A DNA stretch of 64,000 nt, from positions 1,054,001 through 1,118,000 of the forward strand of contig NZ_UGIA01000001.1 of the NCBI RefSeq assembly GCF_900461455.1. The letters run 5' to 3'. This document shows positions 1-9,226 of the stretch, one piece after another. Positions within the stretch are counted from its first letter, which is position 1. Every line of letters starts with the position of its first letter. A program made the translations under genes and the position numbers. This DNA comes from Helicobacter acinonychis (lineage in GTDB: Bacteria > Campylobacterota > Campylobacteria > Campylobacterales > Helicobacteraceae). A model generated the notes under the pieces. It was not told the origin of the DNA. It made no database searches and saw nothing but the letters and a program-made list of their open reading frames with translations.

Positions 1-30
1 GCTCCCTATCCCCTTAAGGAAATGAGTTTT
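1..30 (+). repeat. Dispersed intergenic repeat, copy 1 (truncated by window edge)
   Basis: The stretch reads CTATCCCCTTAAGG followed by AATGAGTTTT. It matches the core of a degenerate repeat seen again at about 13459-13522, 26530-26587 (inverted), 27000-27020 and 62591-62620. All copies are intergenic. The left part of this copy lies outside the window. Confidence 0.5.
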
Positions 31-178
31 ACTATAAAAATAAAGTTAAAAAACCCTATTTTTTAAGGAAATAAAAATAAATTTTTAACTTTTTAATCCA
101 TAAAAACAAAGCCTTAAACCGCCATTGATCACTATGATAATGTTTGGGATTTTTATTTATATTTCAGCAATAACATGC

Positions 179-184
179 TATAAT
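179..184 (+). promoter_or_regulatory. Promoter -10 box of the arsRS-hemB-yebC cluster
   Basis: TATAAT is preceded by TGC, an extended -10 of the housekeeping sigma type. Transcription should begin near 191, giving a leader of about 120 nt that contains the whole 11-bp tandem repeat array. No clear -35 is seen, which is usual in this species. Confidence 0.7.
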
Positions 185-214
185 TAGACTCTTTGCTAAT
201 GAAATTAGATTTTT

Positions 215-293
215 AAAAATCGTTTAAAAATCGTTTAAAAATCGTTTAAAAATCGTTTAAAAATCGTTTAAAAATCGTTTAAAAATCGTTTAA
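215..293 (+). repeat. 11-bp tandem repeat (7 units) in the arsR leader
   Basis: The unit TCGTTTAAAAA recurs with an exact 11-bp period, with TCG at 220, 231, 242, 253, 264, 275 and 286. The last unit changes from TTTAAAAA to TTTAAGGAG, so the array runs directly into the Shine-Dalgarno sequence of arsR at 291-296. It lies downstream of the predicted start of transcription and is therefore part of the mRNA leader. Copy number can be expected to vary by slippage. Confidence 0.9.
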
Positions 294-309
294 GGAGTTA
301 CCAAGATCA

Positions 310-987
310 ATGATAGAAGTTTTGATGATTGAAGATGATATAGAATTGGCTGAATTTTTGAGCGAATTTTTATCCCAACATGGCATCCATGTCACCAATT
401 ACGATGAACCCTATACCGGCATTAGTGCAGCCAACACGCAGCATTACGATTTGTTGTTGTTGGATTTGACTTTGCCTAATTTGGATGGGCTTGAAGTGTG
501 CAGACGCATTTCCAAGCAAAAACACATCCCCATTATCATTTCTTCAGCAAGAAGCGATGTGGAAGACAAGATTAAAGCACTAGATTATGGGGCGGATGAT
601 TACCTCCCTAAACCCTATGATCCTAAAGAATTGTTAGCTCGTATCCAGTCTTTACTCAGGCGCTCCCATAAAAAAGAAGAAGTGAGTGAGCCTAGCGAAA
701 CGCATATGTTTAGGATAGATAAAGACAGCCGAGAAGTGTATATGCATGAAAAAAAGCTAGACTTAACTAAGGCTGAATACGAAATCCTTTCGCTTCTCAT
801 CAGCAAAAAAGGTTATGTGTTTAGCCGTGAAAGCATTGCGATTGAGAGCGAGAGCATCAACCCTGAAAGCTCCAATAAAAGCATTGATGTGATCATTGGC
901 CGTTTGCGATCCAAAATTGAAAAAAACCCCAAACAGCCAGAGCATATCATTTCGGTTAGGGGGATTGGCTATAAATTAGAATATTGA
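310..987 (+). CDS. arsR: Acid-responsive two-component response regulator ArsR
   Basis: OmpR-family regulator of 225 aa (HP0166 family). It has a receiver domain at residues 1-115 with acidic residues D9-D10, phospho-acceptor D52 and K101, then a winged helix DNA-binding domain at about 130-225. In H. pylori it controls urease, carbonic anhydrase and other acid-survival genes and is essential, apparently also when unphosphorylated. The ATG follows AAGGAG by 13 nt. The next gene is its sensor kinase, 23 nt downstream. The leader carries a seven-unit 11-bp tandem repeat that could tune expression. Confidence 0.96.
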   Translation: MIEVLMIEDDIELAEFLSEFLSQHGIHVTNYDEPYTGISAANTQHYDLLLLDLTLPNLDGLEVCRRISKQKHIPIIISSARSDVEDKIKALDYGADDYLPKPYDPKELLARIQSLLRRSHKKEEVSEPSETHMFRIDKDSREVYMHEKKLDLTKAEYEILSLLISKKGYVFSRESIAIESESINPESSNKSIDVIIGRLRSKIEKNPKQPEHIISVRGIGYKLEY

Positions 988-1010
988 TTCTAATAAGGAG
1001 CTAAAGGATT

Positions 1011-2285
1011 TTGCGTTTTTCTATCTTTTTTAAAGTTTTCGTTTTGTTTACGATAACGCTCTTTAGTTTTGGGGCGTTCGCTTACTATTTCGTGTCTTCT
1101 CAAATCAATCACGAAAAGTATCAAAATGAAATGCGCCACTATCAATTTGTGACCACGATTAATGAAATTTTAAACAAATACTCTGATTATGACGCCGTAG
1201 AAGCTTACCTCTATAAAATTGGTTTTAGGGAAACCACGATAGAAAATTTAGAAAAAATTCTAGTCAAAAGACGCCACCAGTTGCACCATAGAGATATGGG
1301 GTATGCGGAAGTGTTTAAATTCAGCGACATGATTTTTATCCTTTTGAAAAAGAAAGAGCGTTTTGTGCTTTATAAGGATTTACACTCCATTTCTTATAGG
1401 AATTATTTCTTTGCGATTACGGTAGGCTTGTTGTTGATTTTATCGCTCTTTTTACTTGTTTTGCAGAGTTTATTGCCTTTAAGAGAGTTAAGGACTCAAG
1501 TCAATCGCTTCGCTCAAGGGGATAAAAGCGTGAGTTGCAAGAGCAAGCAAAAAGATGAAATAGGGGATCTAGCTAACGAATTTGATCATTGCATCCAAAA
1601 AATCAACGCGTTGGATGAATCACGGATCTTATTCTTGCGCTCCATCATGCATGAATTGCGCACCCCTATCACAAAAGGCAGGCTCTTAAGCGAAATGCTC
1701 AAAGAAGAACTGCCTCAAAAGCGCTTCATTTCTATTTTTGAACGCTTGAACATGCTGATTGAGCAATTTGCCCGCATTGAGCAGCTCGCTTCAAAAAATT
1801 ATAGGCACAGTAAGGAAAAATTTTTAATCAGCGATTTGATTGATAAGATTGAAAAAATGCTTTTGATTGATATGGATAAAGAAAGCCCTATCCATGTGCC
1901 CTCTTCAAATCATATCATTGAAGCGGATTTTGACTTGTTTTCCATAGCGTTAAAAAACATGATAGACAATGCGATCAAATACAGCGATGACAAACAAGTG
2001 TTTTTGGACTTCATCGGCAATGATTTGGTGATCTCAAACAAAGGCGAGCCTTTAAAAGAAGATTTTGAAAAGTATTTGCAACCTTATTTTAAATCTCCTA
2101 ACCCAAGCCAAGCCCATGGCTTTGGGTTAGGCATGTATATCATTAAAAATGCTTTAGAGACTATGGGGTTGGATTTGAGCTACCATTATAGCGAGGGGAA
2201 AAATTGTTTCACTATCCATGATTGCGTTTTGAATTATTGCGATTTAAAAAATGGCGAAGAGCTACCCCCCCCTCCGAAAATTTGA
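1011..2285 (+). CDS. arsS: Acid-sensing histidine kinase ArsS
   Basis: Membrane histidine kinase of 424 aa, partner of ArsR. Order of parts: membrane segment 1 (about 5-27), periplasmic sensor loop (30-132) with histidines such as H89, H92 and H93, membrane segment 2 (134-155), HAMP region, dimerisation helix with the phosphorylated histidine H214 in a MHELRTP context, and a C-terminal ATPase domain with N and G boxes. The start is TTG at 1011 behind AAGGA. The 3' end contains eight consecutive C residues (2265-2272), so slippage changes the C-terminus: here it ends PPPPKI; one extra C extends it by about 40 residues into hemB, one fewer C gives a different tail of about 20 residues. Confidence 0.95.
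   Translation: MRFSIFFKVFVLFTITLFSFGAFAYYFVSSQINHEKYQNEMRHYQFVTTINEILNKYSDYDAVEAYLYKIGFRETTIENLEKILVKRRHQLHHRDMGYAEVFKFSDMIFILLKKKERFVLYKDLHSISYRNYFFAITVGLLLILSLFLLVLQSLLPLRELRTQVNRFAQGDKSVSCKSKQKDEIGDLANEFDHCIQKINALDESRILFLRSIMHELRTPITKGRLLSEMLKEELPQKRFISIFERLNMLIEQFARIEQLASKNYRHSKEKFLISDLIDKIEKMLLIDMDKESPIHVPSSNHIIEADFDLFSIALKNMIDNAIKYSDDKQVFLDFIGNDLVISNKGEPLKEDFEKYLQPYFKSPNPSQAHGFGLGMYIIKNALETMGLDLSYHYSEGKNCFTIHDCVLNYCDLKNGEELPPPPKI
2265..2272 (+). repeat. Homopolymeric C8 tract, slippage site in arsS
   Basis: Eight C residues lie near the 3' end of arsS. Translating by hand with C7, C8 and C9 gives three different C-termini. C8 stops at 2285, C9 stays open until a TAG about 30 nt inside hemB (about 2390), and C7 stops near 2335. 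A slippery tract at this end of arsS is known in the species and led to split annotation as HP0164/HP0165. Confidence 0.9.
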
Positions 2286-2360
2286 AAGAAATAAAAGAGA
2301 TGAAAGAGACAAAAAAGACCGATTGCAAAGCTAAAGAAAGCCAATGTATAGAGGGAAAAC

Positions 2361-3332
2361 ATGTTCAAACGATTGAGAAGACTACGAAGTAGCGAAAATT
2401 TAAGGGCTATGATAAGAGAAACGCGTTTAGATATTAACGATTTCATCGCCCCCCTATTTGTCATAGAAAGCGATGGTAATATTAAAAATGAAATTAGCTC
2501 CATGCCTAGGGTTTATCAAATGAGTATCGAGCCTCTTTTGAAAGAATGCGAAGAGTTGGTGAGTCTTGGTATCAAAGCCGTTCTATTGTTTGGTATCCCT
2601 AAACACAAGGACGCCACAGGAAGCCATGCGTTAAATAAGGATCATATTGCCGCAAGAGCCACGAGAGAGATTAAAAAACGATTTAAGGATTTGATCGTTA
2701 TAGCGGATTTGTGTTTTTGTGAATACACTGACCATGGGCATTGCGGGATTTTAGAAAACACTTCTGTGTCTAACGATAAAACGCTAGAGATTTTAAACCT
2801 TCAAGGGCTTATTTTAGCCGAAAGCGGTGTGGATATTTTAGCCCCAAGCAGCATGATGGATGGGAATGTTTTAAGCTTAAGAAACGCACTGGATAAGGCT
2901 GGGTATTTTTGCACGCCTATTATGAGCTATTCCACTAAATTTGCGAGCAGCTATTATGGGCCTTTTAGAGATGCGGCAAATTCCGCACCAAGTTTTGGCG
3001 ATCGGAAGAGCTATCAAATGGATTACGGCAATCAAAAAGAAGCGCTTTTAGAAAGTTTAGAAGATGAAAAACAGGGCGCGGATATTTTAATGGTCAAACC
3101 GGCTTTAGCGTATTTGGATATTGTTAAAGAGATTAGAAATCACACTTTACTCCCTTTAGCGCTCTATAATGTGAGTGGGGAATACGCCATGCTCAAACTC
3201 GCTCAAAAACACAACTTGATCAATTATGAAAGCGTGCTGTTAGAAACGATGACTTGCTTTAAAAGAGCGGGAGCGGATATGATTATTAGCTATCATGCTA
3301 AAGAAGTGGCTAACTTATTACAAAGGAATTGA
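2361..3332 (+). CDS. hemB: Delta-aminolevulinic acid dehydratase (porphobilinogen synthase)
   Basis: Condenses two 5-aminolevulinate molecules to porphobilinogen in haem synthesis; cytoplasmic, 323 aa, full length. Both active-site lysines are visible: K193 in a MSYSTKFAS context and K246 in ILMVKPAL, the Schiff-base lysine. Cysteines C118, C120 and C128 form the metal site of the zinc type. The start lies 75 nt after the arsS stop, but the C9 version of arsS would read into it. It is followed with no gap by yebC. Confidence 0.97.
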   Translation: MFKRLRRLRSSENLRAMIRETRLDINDFIAPLFVIESDGNIKNEISSMPRVYQMSIEPLLKECEELVSLGIKAVLLFGIPKHKDATGSHALNKDHIAARATREIKKRFKDLIVIADLCFCEYTDHGHCGILENTSVSNDKTLEILNLQGLILAESGVDILAPSSMMDGNVLSLRNALDKAGYFCTPIMSYSTKFASSYYGPFRDAANSAPSFGDRKSYQMDYGNQKEALLESLEDEKQGADILMVKPALAYLDIVKEIRNHTLLPLALYNVSGEYAMLKLAQKHNLINYESVLLETMTCFKRAGADMIISYHAKEVANLLQRN

Positions 3333-4055
3333 ATGGGACGAGCGTTTGAATACAGAAGAGCGGCTAAAGAAAAACGATGGGATAAGATGAGTAAGGTTTT
3401 CCCCAAACTCGCAAAAGCGATCACTCTAGCGGCAAAAGATGGCGGGGGCGATCCGGACACGAACGCCAAGCTACGAACAGCAATTTTAAACGCTAAAGCG
3501 CAAAACATGCCTAAAGATAATATTGATGCGGCGATTAAAAGAGCGAGCAGTAAAGAGGGGAATTTGAGTGAAACCACCTATGAGGGTAAGGCGAATTTTG
3601 GCGTGCTAATCATCATGGAATGCATGACCGATAACCCCACAAGAACCGTTGCCAACCTTAAAAGCTATTTCAATAAAACGCAAGGGGCGAGCATCGTGCC
3701 TAATGGCTCTTTGGAGTTTATGTTCAATAGAAAAAGCGTGTTTGAATGCTTAAAAAATGAAGTGGAAAATTTAAAATTAAGTTTAGAAGATTTGGAATTC
3801 GCTCTCATTGATTATGGCTTGGAAGAGTTAGAAGAAGTGGGAGATAAGATCATTATTAGGGGGGATTATAATAGCTTTAAACTCTTAAATGAGGGGTTTG
3901 AAAGCTTGAAATTACCCATTCTAAAAGCGAGTTTGCAACGCATCGCCACAACGCCCATTGAATTGAATGACGAACAAATGGAGCTTACCGAAAAATTACT
4001 GGATAAAATTGAAGACGATGATGATGTGGTCGCGCTTTATACGAATATTGAGTGA
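3333..4055 (+). CDS. YebC/TACO1-family translational or transcriptional regulator
   Basis: 240-aa protein with the family start [21 protein letters not shown] and the conserved [11 protein letters not shown] segment. YebC-family proteins bind DNA in some species and relieve ribosome stalling at proline runs in others; which applies here cannot be read from the sequence. The ATG directly follows the hemB TGA, with AAGGA as ribosome site, so the two are coupled. A possible IS end begins 4 nt after its stop. Confidence 0.93.
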   Translation: MGRAFEYRRAAKEKRWDKMSKVFPKLAKAITLAAKDGGGDPDTNAKLRTAILNAKAQNMPKDNIDAAIKRASSKEGNLSETTYEGKANFGVLIIMECMTDNPTRTVANLKSYFNKTQGASIVPNGSLEFMFNRKSVFECLKNEVENLKLSLEDLEFALIDYGLEELEEVGDKIIIRGDYNSFKLLNEGFESLKLPILKASLQRIATTPIELNDEQMELTEKLLDKIEDDDDVVALYTNIE

Positions 4056-4058
4056 AAT

Positions 4059-4091
4059 TTGACACACTCCCCATAGCTAAAGCTAGAGGGC
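4059..4091 (-). mobile_element. Solo right-end hairpin resembling ISHp608 (IS200/IS605 family)
   Basis: On the minus strand an imperfect hairpin TAGCTTTAGCTA, flanked by CCC and GGG, is followed by AGTGTG and TCAA. ISHp608 ends with a similar subterminal hairpin, about 10 nt before a TCAA cleavage tetranucleotide (known from memory). If correct, the end of the element is at 4059, 4 nt after the yebC stop, and its body would have extended to higher coordinates. No tnpA, tnpB or left end is visible, so this is at most a remnant. It may now act as a terminator. Confidence 0.45.
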
Positions 4092-4452
4092 TACAAACAG
4101 TAACTAAAACTCCATAAAACCATATAAAACGCTATCATTTTTGTATAGGGTATTAACTTTTTGTAAAAACACTCAAAGGCATTTTGTTGCTACAATTTTG
4201 TAAAATCTTATAAAGAATGATGAAAATATAAAAGTATTTTAAACAAATTTCACGCTAACCCAACCTTTTTTAATAATCCTTTCTCCAAAAGCGATCTTTT
4301 TGGAACCACTTCTTGGAAGTTTATCATTTTATCCCAACATAAACAATTTAGCCCTATCATATTATGATAAAACTTATGATAAAACCCTTTTCAATCTTTT
4401 ATTGGATTTTAAAACTAAAAATTAAAGCCTTAGTTTTTTGAAATAGGGTTTT

Positions 4453-4500
4453 GGCTACTTTGTTTTAGATTTTAAAAGCTATTTTCTTAAGGGGGGGTTT
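4453..4500 (-). repeat. Dispersed intergenic repeat, very degenerate copy
   Basis: GGCTACTTTGTTTTAGA followed by CTTAAGGGGGGG resembles the reverse complement of the copy at 13459-13522 (ACTAAAA/AAACAAAG side and CCCCTTAAG core). The match is partial. Confidence 0.3.
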
Positions 4501-4719
4501 TGAAATGATTCCCTACAACCCATCTTTCTTAAAATCCCCCTAACCACCGCTTTTTGTAAAGCTATGACTTGTTAAAATCAAGCTCTTTTGTTTAATCTTT
4601 AAACCACTAAAGGCAAAAAAGGACTCAATAAAAGCGGTTCTAAATCCTAAATTCTAGATTTTTATCGCATTCTCAATGGTTATAGATAGAGACTTAATCC
4701 CTATCTATTCTCAGAAGCT

Positions 4720-5613
4720 TTACTTATGCCCATTATAATAAATATCAGGGTTGTCGCGGATAATTTCTAACGCTTTACAGCTACCGCTAAAGCCAAAAGA
4801 ACACCCTTTTTCATAAAATGAAGTGGCTTTCTCTAAATCTTTTGGAGCACCCTTACCGCTTAAATACATCACTGCGACATTATGGCAACCACTCCCCTCT
4901 TTTAAAGAGCAACCATTTTTATAAAGACTCAAAGCCTGCTCCCCACTTTGATTGACATAAATACCGGTTTCATACATGTAGCCCAAACTCGTGCAACTCG
5001 CCCCATTTTTTAGATGACAACCTCTTCTAAAACTCATAAAGGCTTTTTTTAGATCCTGCTCTGTGCCTTTGGCGTTTCTATACATATAGCCTGCTAAATT
5101 ACAGCTAACCGCATAATTCAAATTGCAAGCCTGTTTGCTTAAAGCAAGCGCCTTAACATCATCCTGTGTCACGCCAACGCCCTTAAAATACATAAAGCCT
5201 AAACTCCCGCAACTCACTCCCTCTTTTAAATGGCACCCTCTTTTGTAATAATAAAGGGCTTTTGAAAGGTCTTTTTGCACACTGTCGCCATCTTCATACA
5301 TAGAGCCCAAACTCGCGCAAGCGAGGCGATCGTGCAAATTACACCCTCTTTTGTAATAAAAAACGGCTTTTGTGATATCTTGATCCACGCCTTCGCCATC
5401 TTCATACATGTAGCCCAAACTCGTGCAACTCACCCCCACCCTCAAATTACAACTCCTCTTATAAAACGCCACCGCTTTTTGATGGTGCCCCATCTTAAGG
5501 GCTTGATTAGCCTTTTTAAGGTACGCCTCACCGGTTCGAGCCATCAAATGACCCAAACAGCCTGCCATTAAAAACAAAATAAAAGCCCACTTTTTAGTCC
5601 AACTATTTATCAT
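4720..5613 (-). CDS. hcpD: Helicobacter cysteine-rich protein HcpD (Sel1 repeats, secreted)
   Basis: Secreted 297-aa protein with an N-terminal signal sequence (hydrophobic stretch WAFILFLMAGCLG) followed by Sel1-like repeats. Seven cysteine pairs are visible with C-x7-C spacing (for example CNLRVGVSC and CHLKEGVSC), each repeat being about 36 residues and bridged by a disulfide, as in the Hcp family. Hcp proteins are released and recognised by the host immune system; the molecular role is uncertain. I chose the ATG at 5613 because AAGGA lies just upstream and the signal sequence then sits at the N-terminus; an in-frame ATG at 5652 would add 13 residues. Confidence 0.88.
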   Translation of the reverse strand: MINSWTKKWAFILFLMAGCLGHLMARTGEAYLKKANQALKMGHHQKAVAFYKRSCNLRVGVSCTSLGYMYEDGEGVDQDITKAVFYYKRGCNLHDRLACASLGSMYEDGDSVQKDLSKALYYYKRGCHLKEGVSCGSLGFMYFKGVGVTQDDVKALALSKQACNLNYAVSCNLAGYMYRNAKGTEQDLKKAFMSFRRGCHLKNGASCTSLGYMYETGIYVNQSGEQALSLYKNGCSLKEGSGCHNVAVMYLSGKGAPKDLEKATSFYEKGCSFGFSGSCKALEIIRDNPDIYYNGHK

Positions 5614-5689
5614 CTCGTTCCTTAAAACTATAAGCAAACGCTCCACGCTCACTCAAAGAAAAATTAGTAAAACTCCAATCTAATAGGCT

Positions 5690-5695
5690 ATTATA
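5690..5695 (-). promoter_or_regulatory. -10 box of hcpD, abutting a divergent promoter
   Basis: On the minus strand this is TATAAT. Transcription would start near 5683, about 70 nt before the hcpD ATG. It is separated by one base from the divergent -10 box at 5697-5702. Confidence 0.6.
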
Positions 5696-5696
5696 G

Positions 5697-5702
5697 TATA
5701 AT
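5697..5702 (+). promoter_or_regulatory. -10 box of the LPS glycosyltransferase gene
   Basis: TATAAT on the plus strand, giving a start of transcription near 5709 and a leader of about 64 nt. With the opposite box it forms the palindrome ATTATAGTATAAT. Confidence 0.6.
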
Positions 5703-5772
5703 ATTAAAAAAATAGAATAAATTTAGCTTAAATCTTTATGGTTAAAATCAGTGTTTATGGAAATAATTTGAA

Positions 5773-6876
5773 ATGAATGCCACTATCCCTATTGTTATCG
5801 CTTTTGACAATAATTACGCTATCCCAGCTGGCGTGAGCTTATATTCCATGCTAGCGAACGCTAAAACAGAGAATTATAATAAAAAGTTATTTTATAAAAT
5901 CTATTGCTTGGTGGATCATTTAAGTGCAGAAAACCAACACAAATTAAAAGAGACTCTAGCCCCCTTTAGCGCTTTTTCTAGCGTGGATTTTATGGATATT
6001 TCAGAGCCCAGCCATTCCACTATCACAATAGAACCTTTTGTGATTGATAAAATCAATGAAGCCTTTTTGCAGCTCAACGATTATGCCAAAACGCGCTTTT
6101 CTAAAATGGTCATGTGCCGCTTGTTTTTGGCTTCTTTATTCCCAGAATACGACAAGATTATCATGTTTGATGCGGACACTTTGTTTTTAAATGATATTAG
6201 CGAGAGCTTTTTTATCCCCATAGATAATGATTATTTGGGAGTGGCTAAAGATTTTGCCTCTTCTAAAAGCCCTAAACATTTCCAAATTGAAAGAGAAAGG
6301 GAGCCTCGCCAAAAATTTTTTCTCTATGAGCATTACCTTAATGAAAGCGACATGCAAATCATTTATGAAAGCAACTATAACGCCGGATTTTTAATCGCAA
6401 ATCTAAAATTATGGCGTGCTGATCATTTAGAAGATCAACTATTCAATCTAGCCCATCAAAAAGGTCAAAGCGTGTTTTACCCTGAACAGGATCTTTTGAC
6501 GCTTGCATGCTATCAAAAGGTTTTAATTTTGCCTTATCTTTATAACACCCACCCTTTCATGGTCAATCAAAAACGCTTTATCCCCAACAAAAAAGAAATT
6601 ATCATGCTGCATTTTTATTTTACAGGAAAACCTTGGGTTTTACCCTCTGCCTTATATTCCAAAGAATGGCATGAGATTCTTTTAAAAACCCCTTTTTATG
6701 CTGAATACTCCGTGAAATTCCTCAAACAAATGACAACTTTTTTAAGCCTTAAAGACAAGCAAAAAACCTTTGAATTTTTAGCTCCCCTACTCAATCCAAA
6801 AACCCTTTTAGAATATGTCTTTTTTAGATTGAATAGAATTTTCAAACGCCTGAAAGAAAAACTCTCAAGCTTTTAG
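5773..6876 (+). CDS. rfaJ: Lipopolysaccharide glucosyltransferase, GT8 family (RfaJ/WaaJ-like, HP0159 family)
   Basis: 367-aa retaining glycosyltransferase of family 8. It starts IPIVIAFDNNYA, has the metal-binding D133-A-D135 in MFDADTLF, the YNAGFLIANLKLW segment and a C-terminal HFYFTGKPW motif. It adds glucose during LPS core or O-chain assembly at the inner face of the cytoplasmic membrane; the HP0159 family has been linked to glucan or core glucose transfer. The acceptor cannot be read from the sequence. It ends in a 4-nt convergent overlap with the next gene. Confidence 0.85.
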   Translation: MNATIPIVIAFDNNYAIPAGVSLYSMLANAKTENYNKKLFYKIYCLVDHLSAENQHKLKETLAPFSAFSSVDFMDISEPSHSTITIEPFVIDKINEAFLQLNDYAKTRFSKMVMCRLFLASLFPEYDKIIMFDADTLFLNDISESFFIPIDNDYLGVAKDFASSKSPKHFQIEREREPRQKFFLYEHYLNESDMQIIYESNYNAGFLIANLKLWRADHLEDQLFNLAHQKGQSVFYPEQDLLTLACYQKVLILPYLYNTHPFMVNQKRFIPNKKEIIMLHFYFTGKPWVLPSALYSKEWHEILLKTPFYAEYSVKFLKQMTTFLSLKDKQKTFEFLAPLLNPKTLLEYVFFRLNRIFKRLKEKLSSF

Positions 6877-7829
6877 CGTTCTCGTTTAGGCAACACGCTG
6901 TAAGCGAATTTAACATAAATCGCTAAACTGATCAATAGCACTGCCACGCCAATCGCTAAATACACCGCATAAGTGATTTTATCCGGTTCGCTCACGCTGA
7001 ATTTAAACACTAACATTAAAGCCTCAATGGCTAAGGCGATAATGATAGAGCCTAAAAACCTGATCATCGTGCGATGGATTGCATGGTGGTTATCCCCACT
7101 ATTTTTACCCAAAACTTCTTCTTCAAAAATCGCCTTGACTAGATCAAAGGTAGCTAAGGCTAAAGTTAAAAGCACGATGGGGTGGAACACTTCTTTAATA
7201 TCAAAACTGCTAAAATACATAATCGCTGTCCAAAAACTAGAAATGCATTTCACGAATAAAAGCAACGACACTAAAGTGAGCATGACAGAAATCATAAAAT
7301 ACATGACCATGCTCCCTTCGCTAAAGGCTCTAAAATACTTTGAAGGCGAGCTAATCGCAATCGCCACCCTTAAAGGAATCTGCAAGCACACCACAAACGC
7401 CAAATCATTATTTTGATCATACACCGGATAAGATGCACTCACCACCAAATGGCTTCCTCTTTTAGAAGGGTAAGGATCGGTTAAAATGCAACGCTTTTCG
7501 TTGATGGCTTGATAAAAATAATATTTATCGCTAAAACTCACATGCGATTCCAATTCAATGCCTTCCACTAAATCATGCTCTAACGCCCCTTCCTTATGCC
7601 CCTGCTCTTTAAAATGGCTTGGCTTAAGTGCAAGCATGCCTTTAGCGTCTAAAACAAAAAAACTTTTTGCCATTTTGATTTCAGCTTGCATCTTGCTGAT
7701 TTGTTTGATCAAATACTCTAAAGTGATTTCAGGGAGATGGTTGCGGATATTGTGCGAAAACAAATAAGTAAGATAGGCGTATAATTCAGTGCGGATCTTG
7801 GAATACTGGACAATGTCTCTACTCAACAT
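6873..7829 (-). CDS. PDC-type sensor-domain membrane protein (HP0158 family)
   Basis: About 318 aa. Residues 1-165 look like a PDC/Cache-like sensor domain with a segment SDKYYFYQAI followed by YPVYDQNNDLAFVVCLQI, ending in four predicted membrane helices (about 172-198, 216-236, 256-277, 286-308). No kinase, methyl-accepting or cyclase output domain is present, so signalling is inferred only from the fold. The ATG at 7829 is preceded by an in-frame TTG at 7832; both lie about 20 nt after aroK. The end overlaps the opposing glycosyltransferase stop by 4 nt. Confidence 0.75.
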   Translation of the reverse strand: MLSRDIVQYSKIRTELYAYLTYLFSHNIRNHLPEITLEYLIKQISKMQAEIKMAKSFFVLDAKGMLALKPSHFKEQGHKEGALEHDLVEGIELESHVSFSDKYYFYQAINEKRCILTDPYPSKRGSHLVVSASYPVYDQNNDLAFVVCLQIPLRVAIAISSPSKYFRAFSEGSMVMYFMISVMLTLVSLLLFVKCISSFWTAIMYFSSFDIKEVFHPIVLLTLALATFDLVKAIFEEEVLGKNSGDNHHAIHRTMIRFLGSIIIALAIEALMLVFKFSVSEPDKITYAVYLAIGVAVLLISLAIYVKFAYSVLPKRER

Positions 7830-7849
7830 CAAAAGGCCTTTAAAAAAAT

Positions 7850-8939
<1,090 letters not shown>

Positions 8940-8950
8940 GGCTGTTTTCC

Positions 8951-9226
8951 TTAATCTTTAGGCTGCAATTCTTTCAATTCAAACAAACGCTTTTGCAAGC
9001 GTGCATTTTTGCTTTGCAATTCGGTGATTTCTTGTTGCAAGCGTTCATGCTTGTCTCTTAAATCCAAATAGACTTCTAACGAAGAGCCCCCAAAAAGCAA
9101 TTTCCCTAAATAATACCCAAACCCAAGCAATAAAAGGAAAAAAACAATAAGTGAGCTATGGTTATAGAAAAAGTCTCGTGCTTTATTGCTTTTGATTCCA
9201 TCGTTTTCAAAAAGGCTCTCAGCCAT
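8951..9226 (-). CDS. FtsB-like (DivIC) septum-formation protein
   Basis: 91 aa. A short cytoplasmic N-terminus is followed by one membrane helix (about 27-48) and a coiled coil (55-85, [20 protein letters not shown]). This layout and size match FtsB/DivIC division proteins, but the sequence is short and generic. The start overlaps the end of eno by 8 nt, so it is translated as part of the same message. Confidence 0.65.
   Translation of the reverse strand: MAESLFENDGIKSNKARDFFYNHSSLIVFFLLLLGFGYYLGKLLFGGSSLEVYLDLRDKHERLQQEITELQSKNARLQKRLFELKELQPKD

Larger units (their letters stand above)
4056..4719. other. Gene-free interval between yebC and hcpD
   Basis: No convincing ORF on either strand. 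It holds an IS608-like right-end hairpin at the left edge (4059-4091) and a degenerate inverted copy of the dispersed repeat near 4453-4500. The rest is A+T-rich and looks decayed. Confidence 0.7.

Noticed and set aside
220-293. 11-bp repeats as a CRISPR array
   Set aside because: Units are adjacent, with no spacers, and no cas genes are near.
4380-4500. Second type I toxin locus in the yebC-hcpD gap
   Set aside because: Looked for a promoter, AAGGAG and small ORF together and found no such combination.
5275-5571. 98-aa plus-strand ORF opposite hcpD
   Set aside because: Its translation is repetitive only because hcpD is; no ribosome site or promoter, and the cysteine-pair pattern proves the other strand.
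6973-7416. 147-aa ORF opposite the PDC sensor gene
   Set aside because: Antisense to membrane-helix codons, no ribosome site, composition of a shadow frame.
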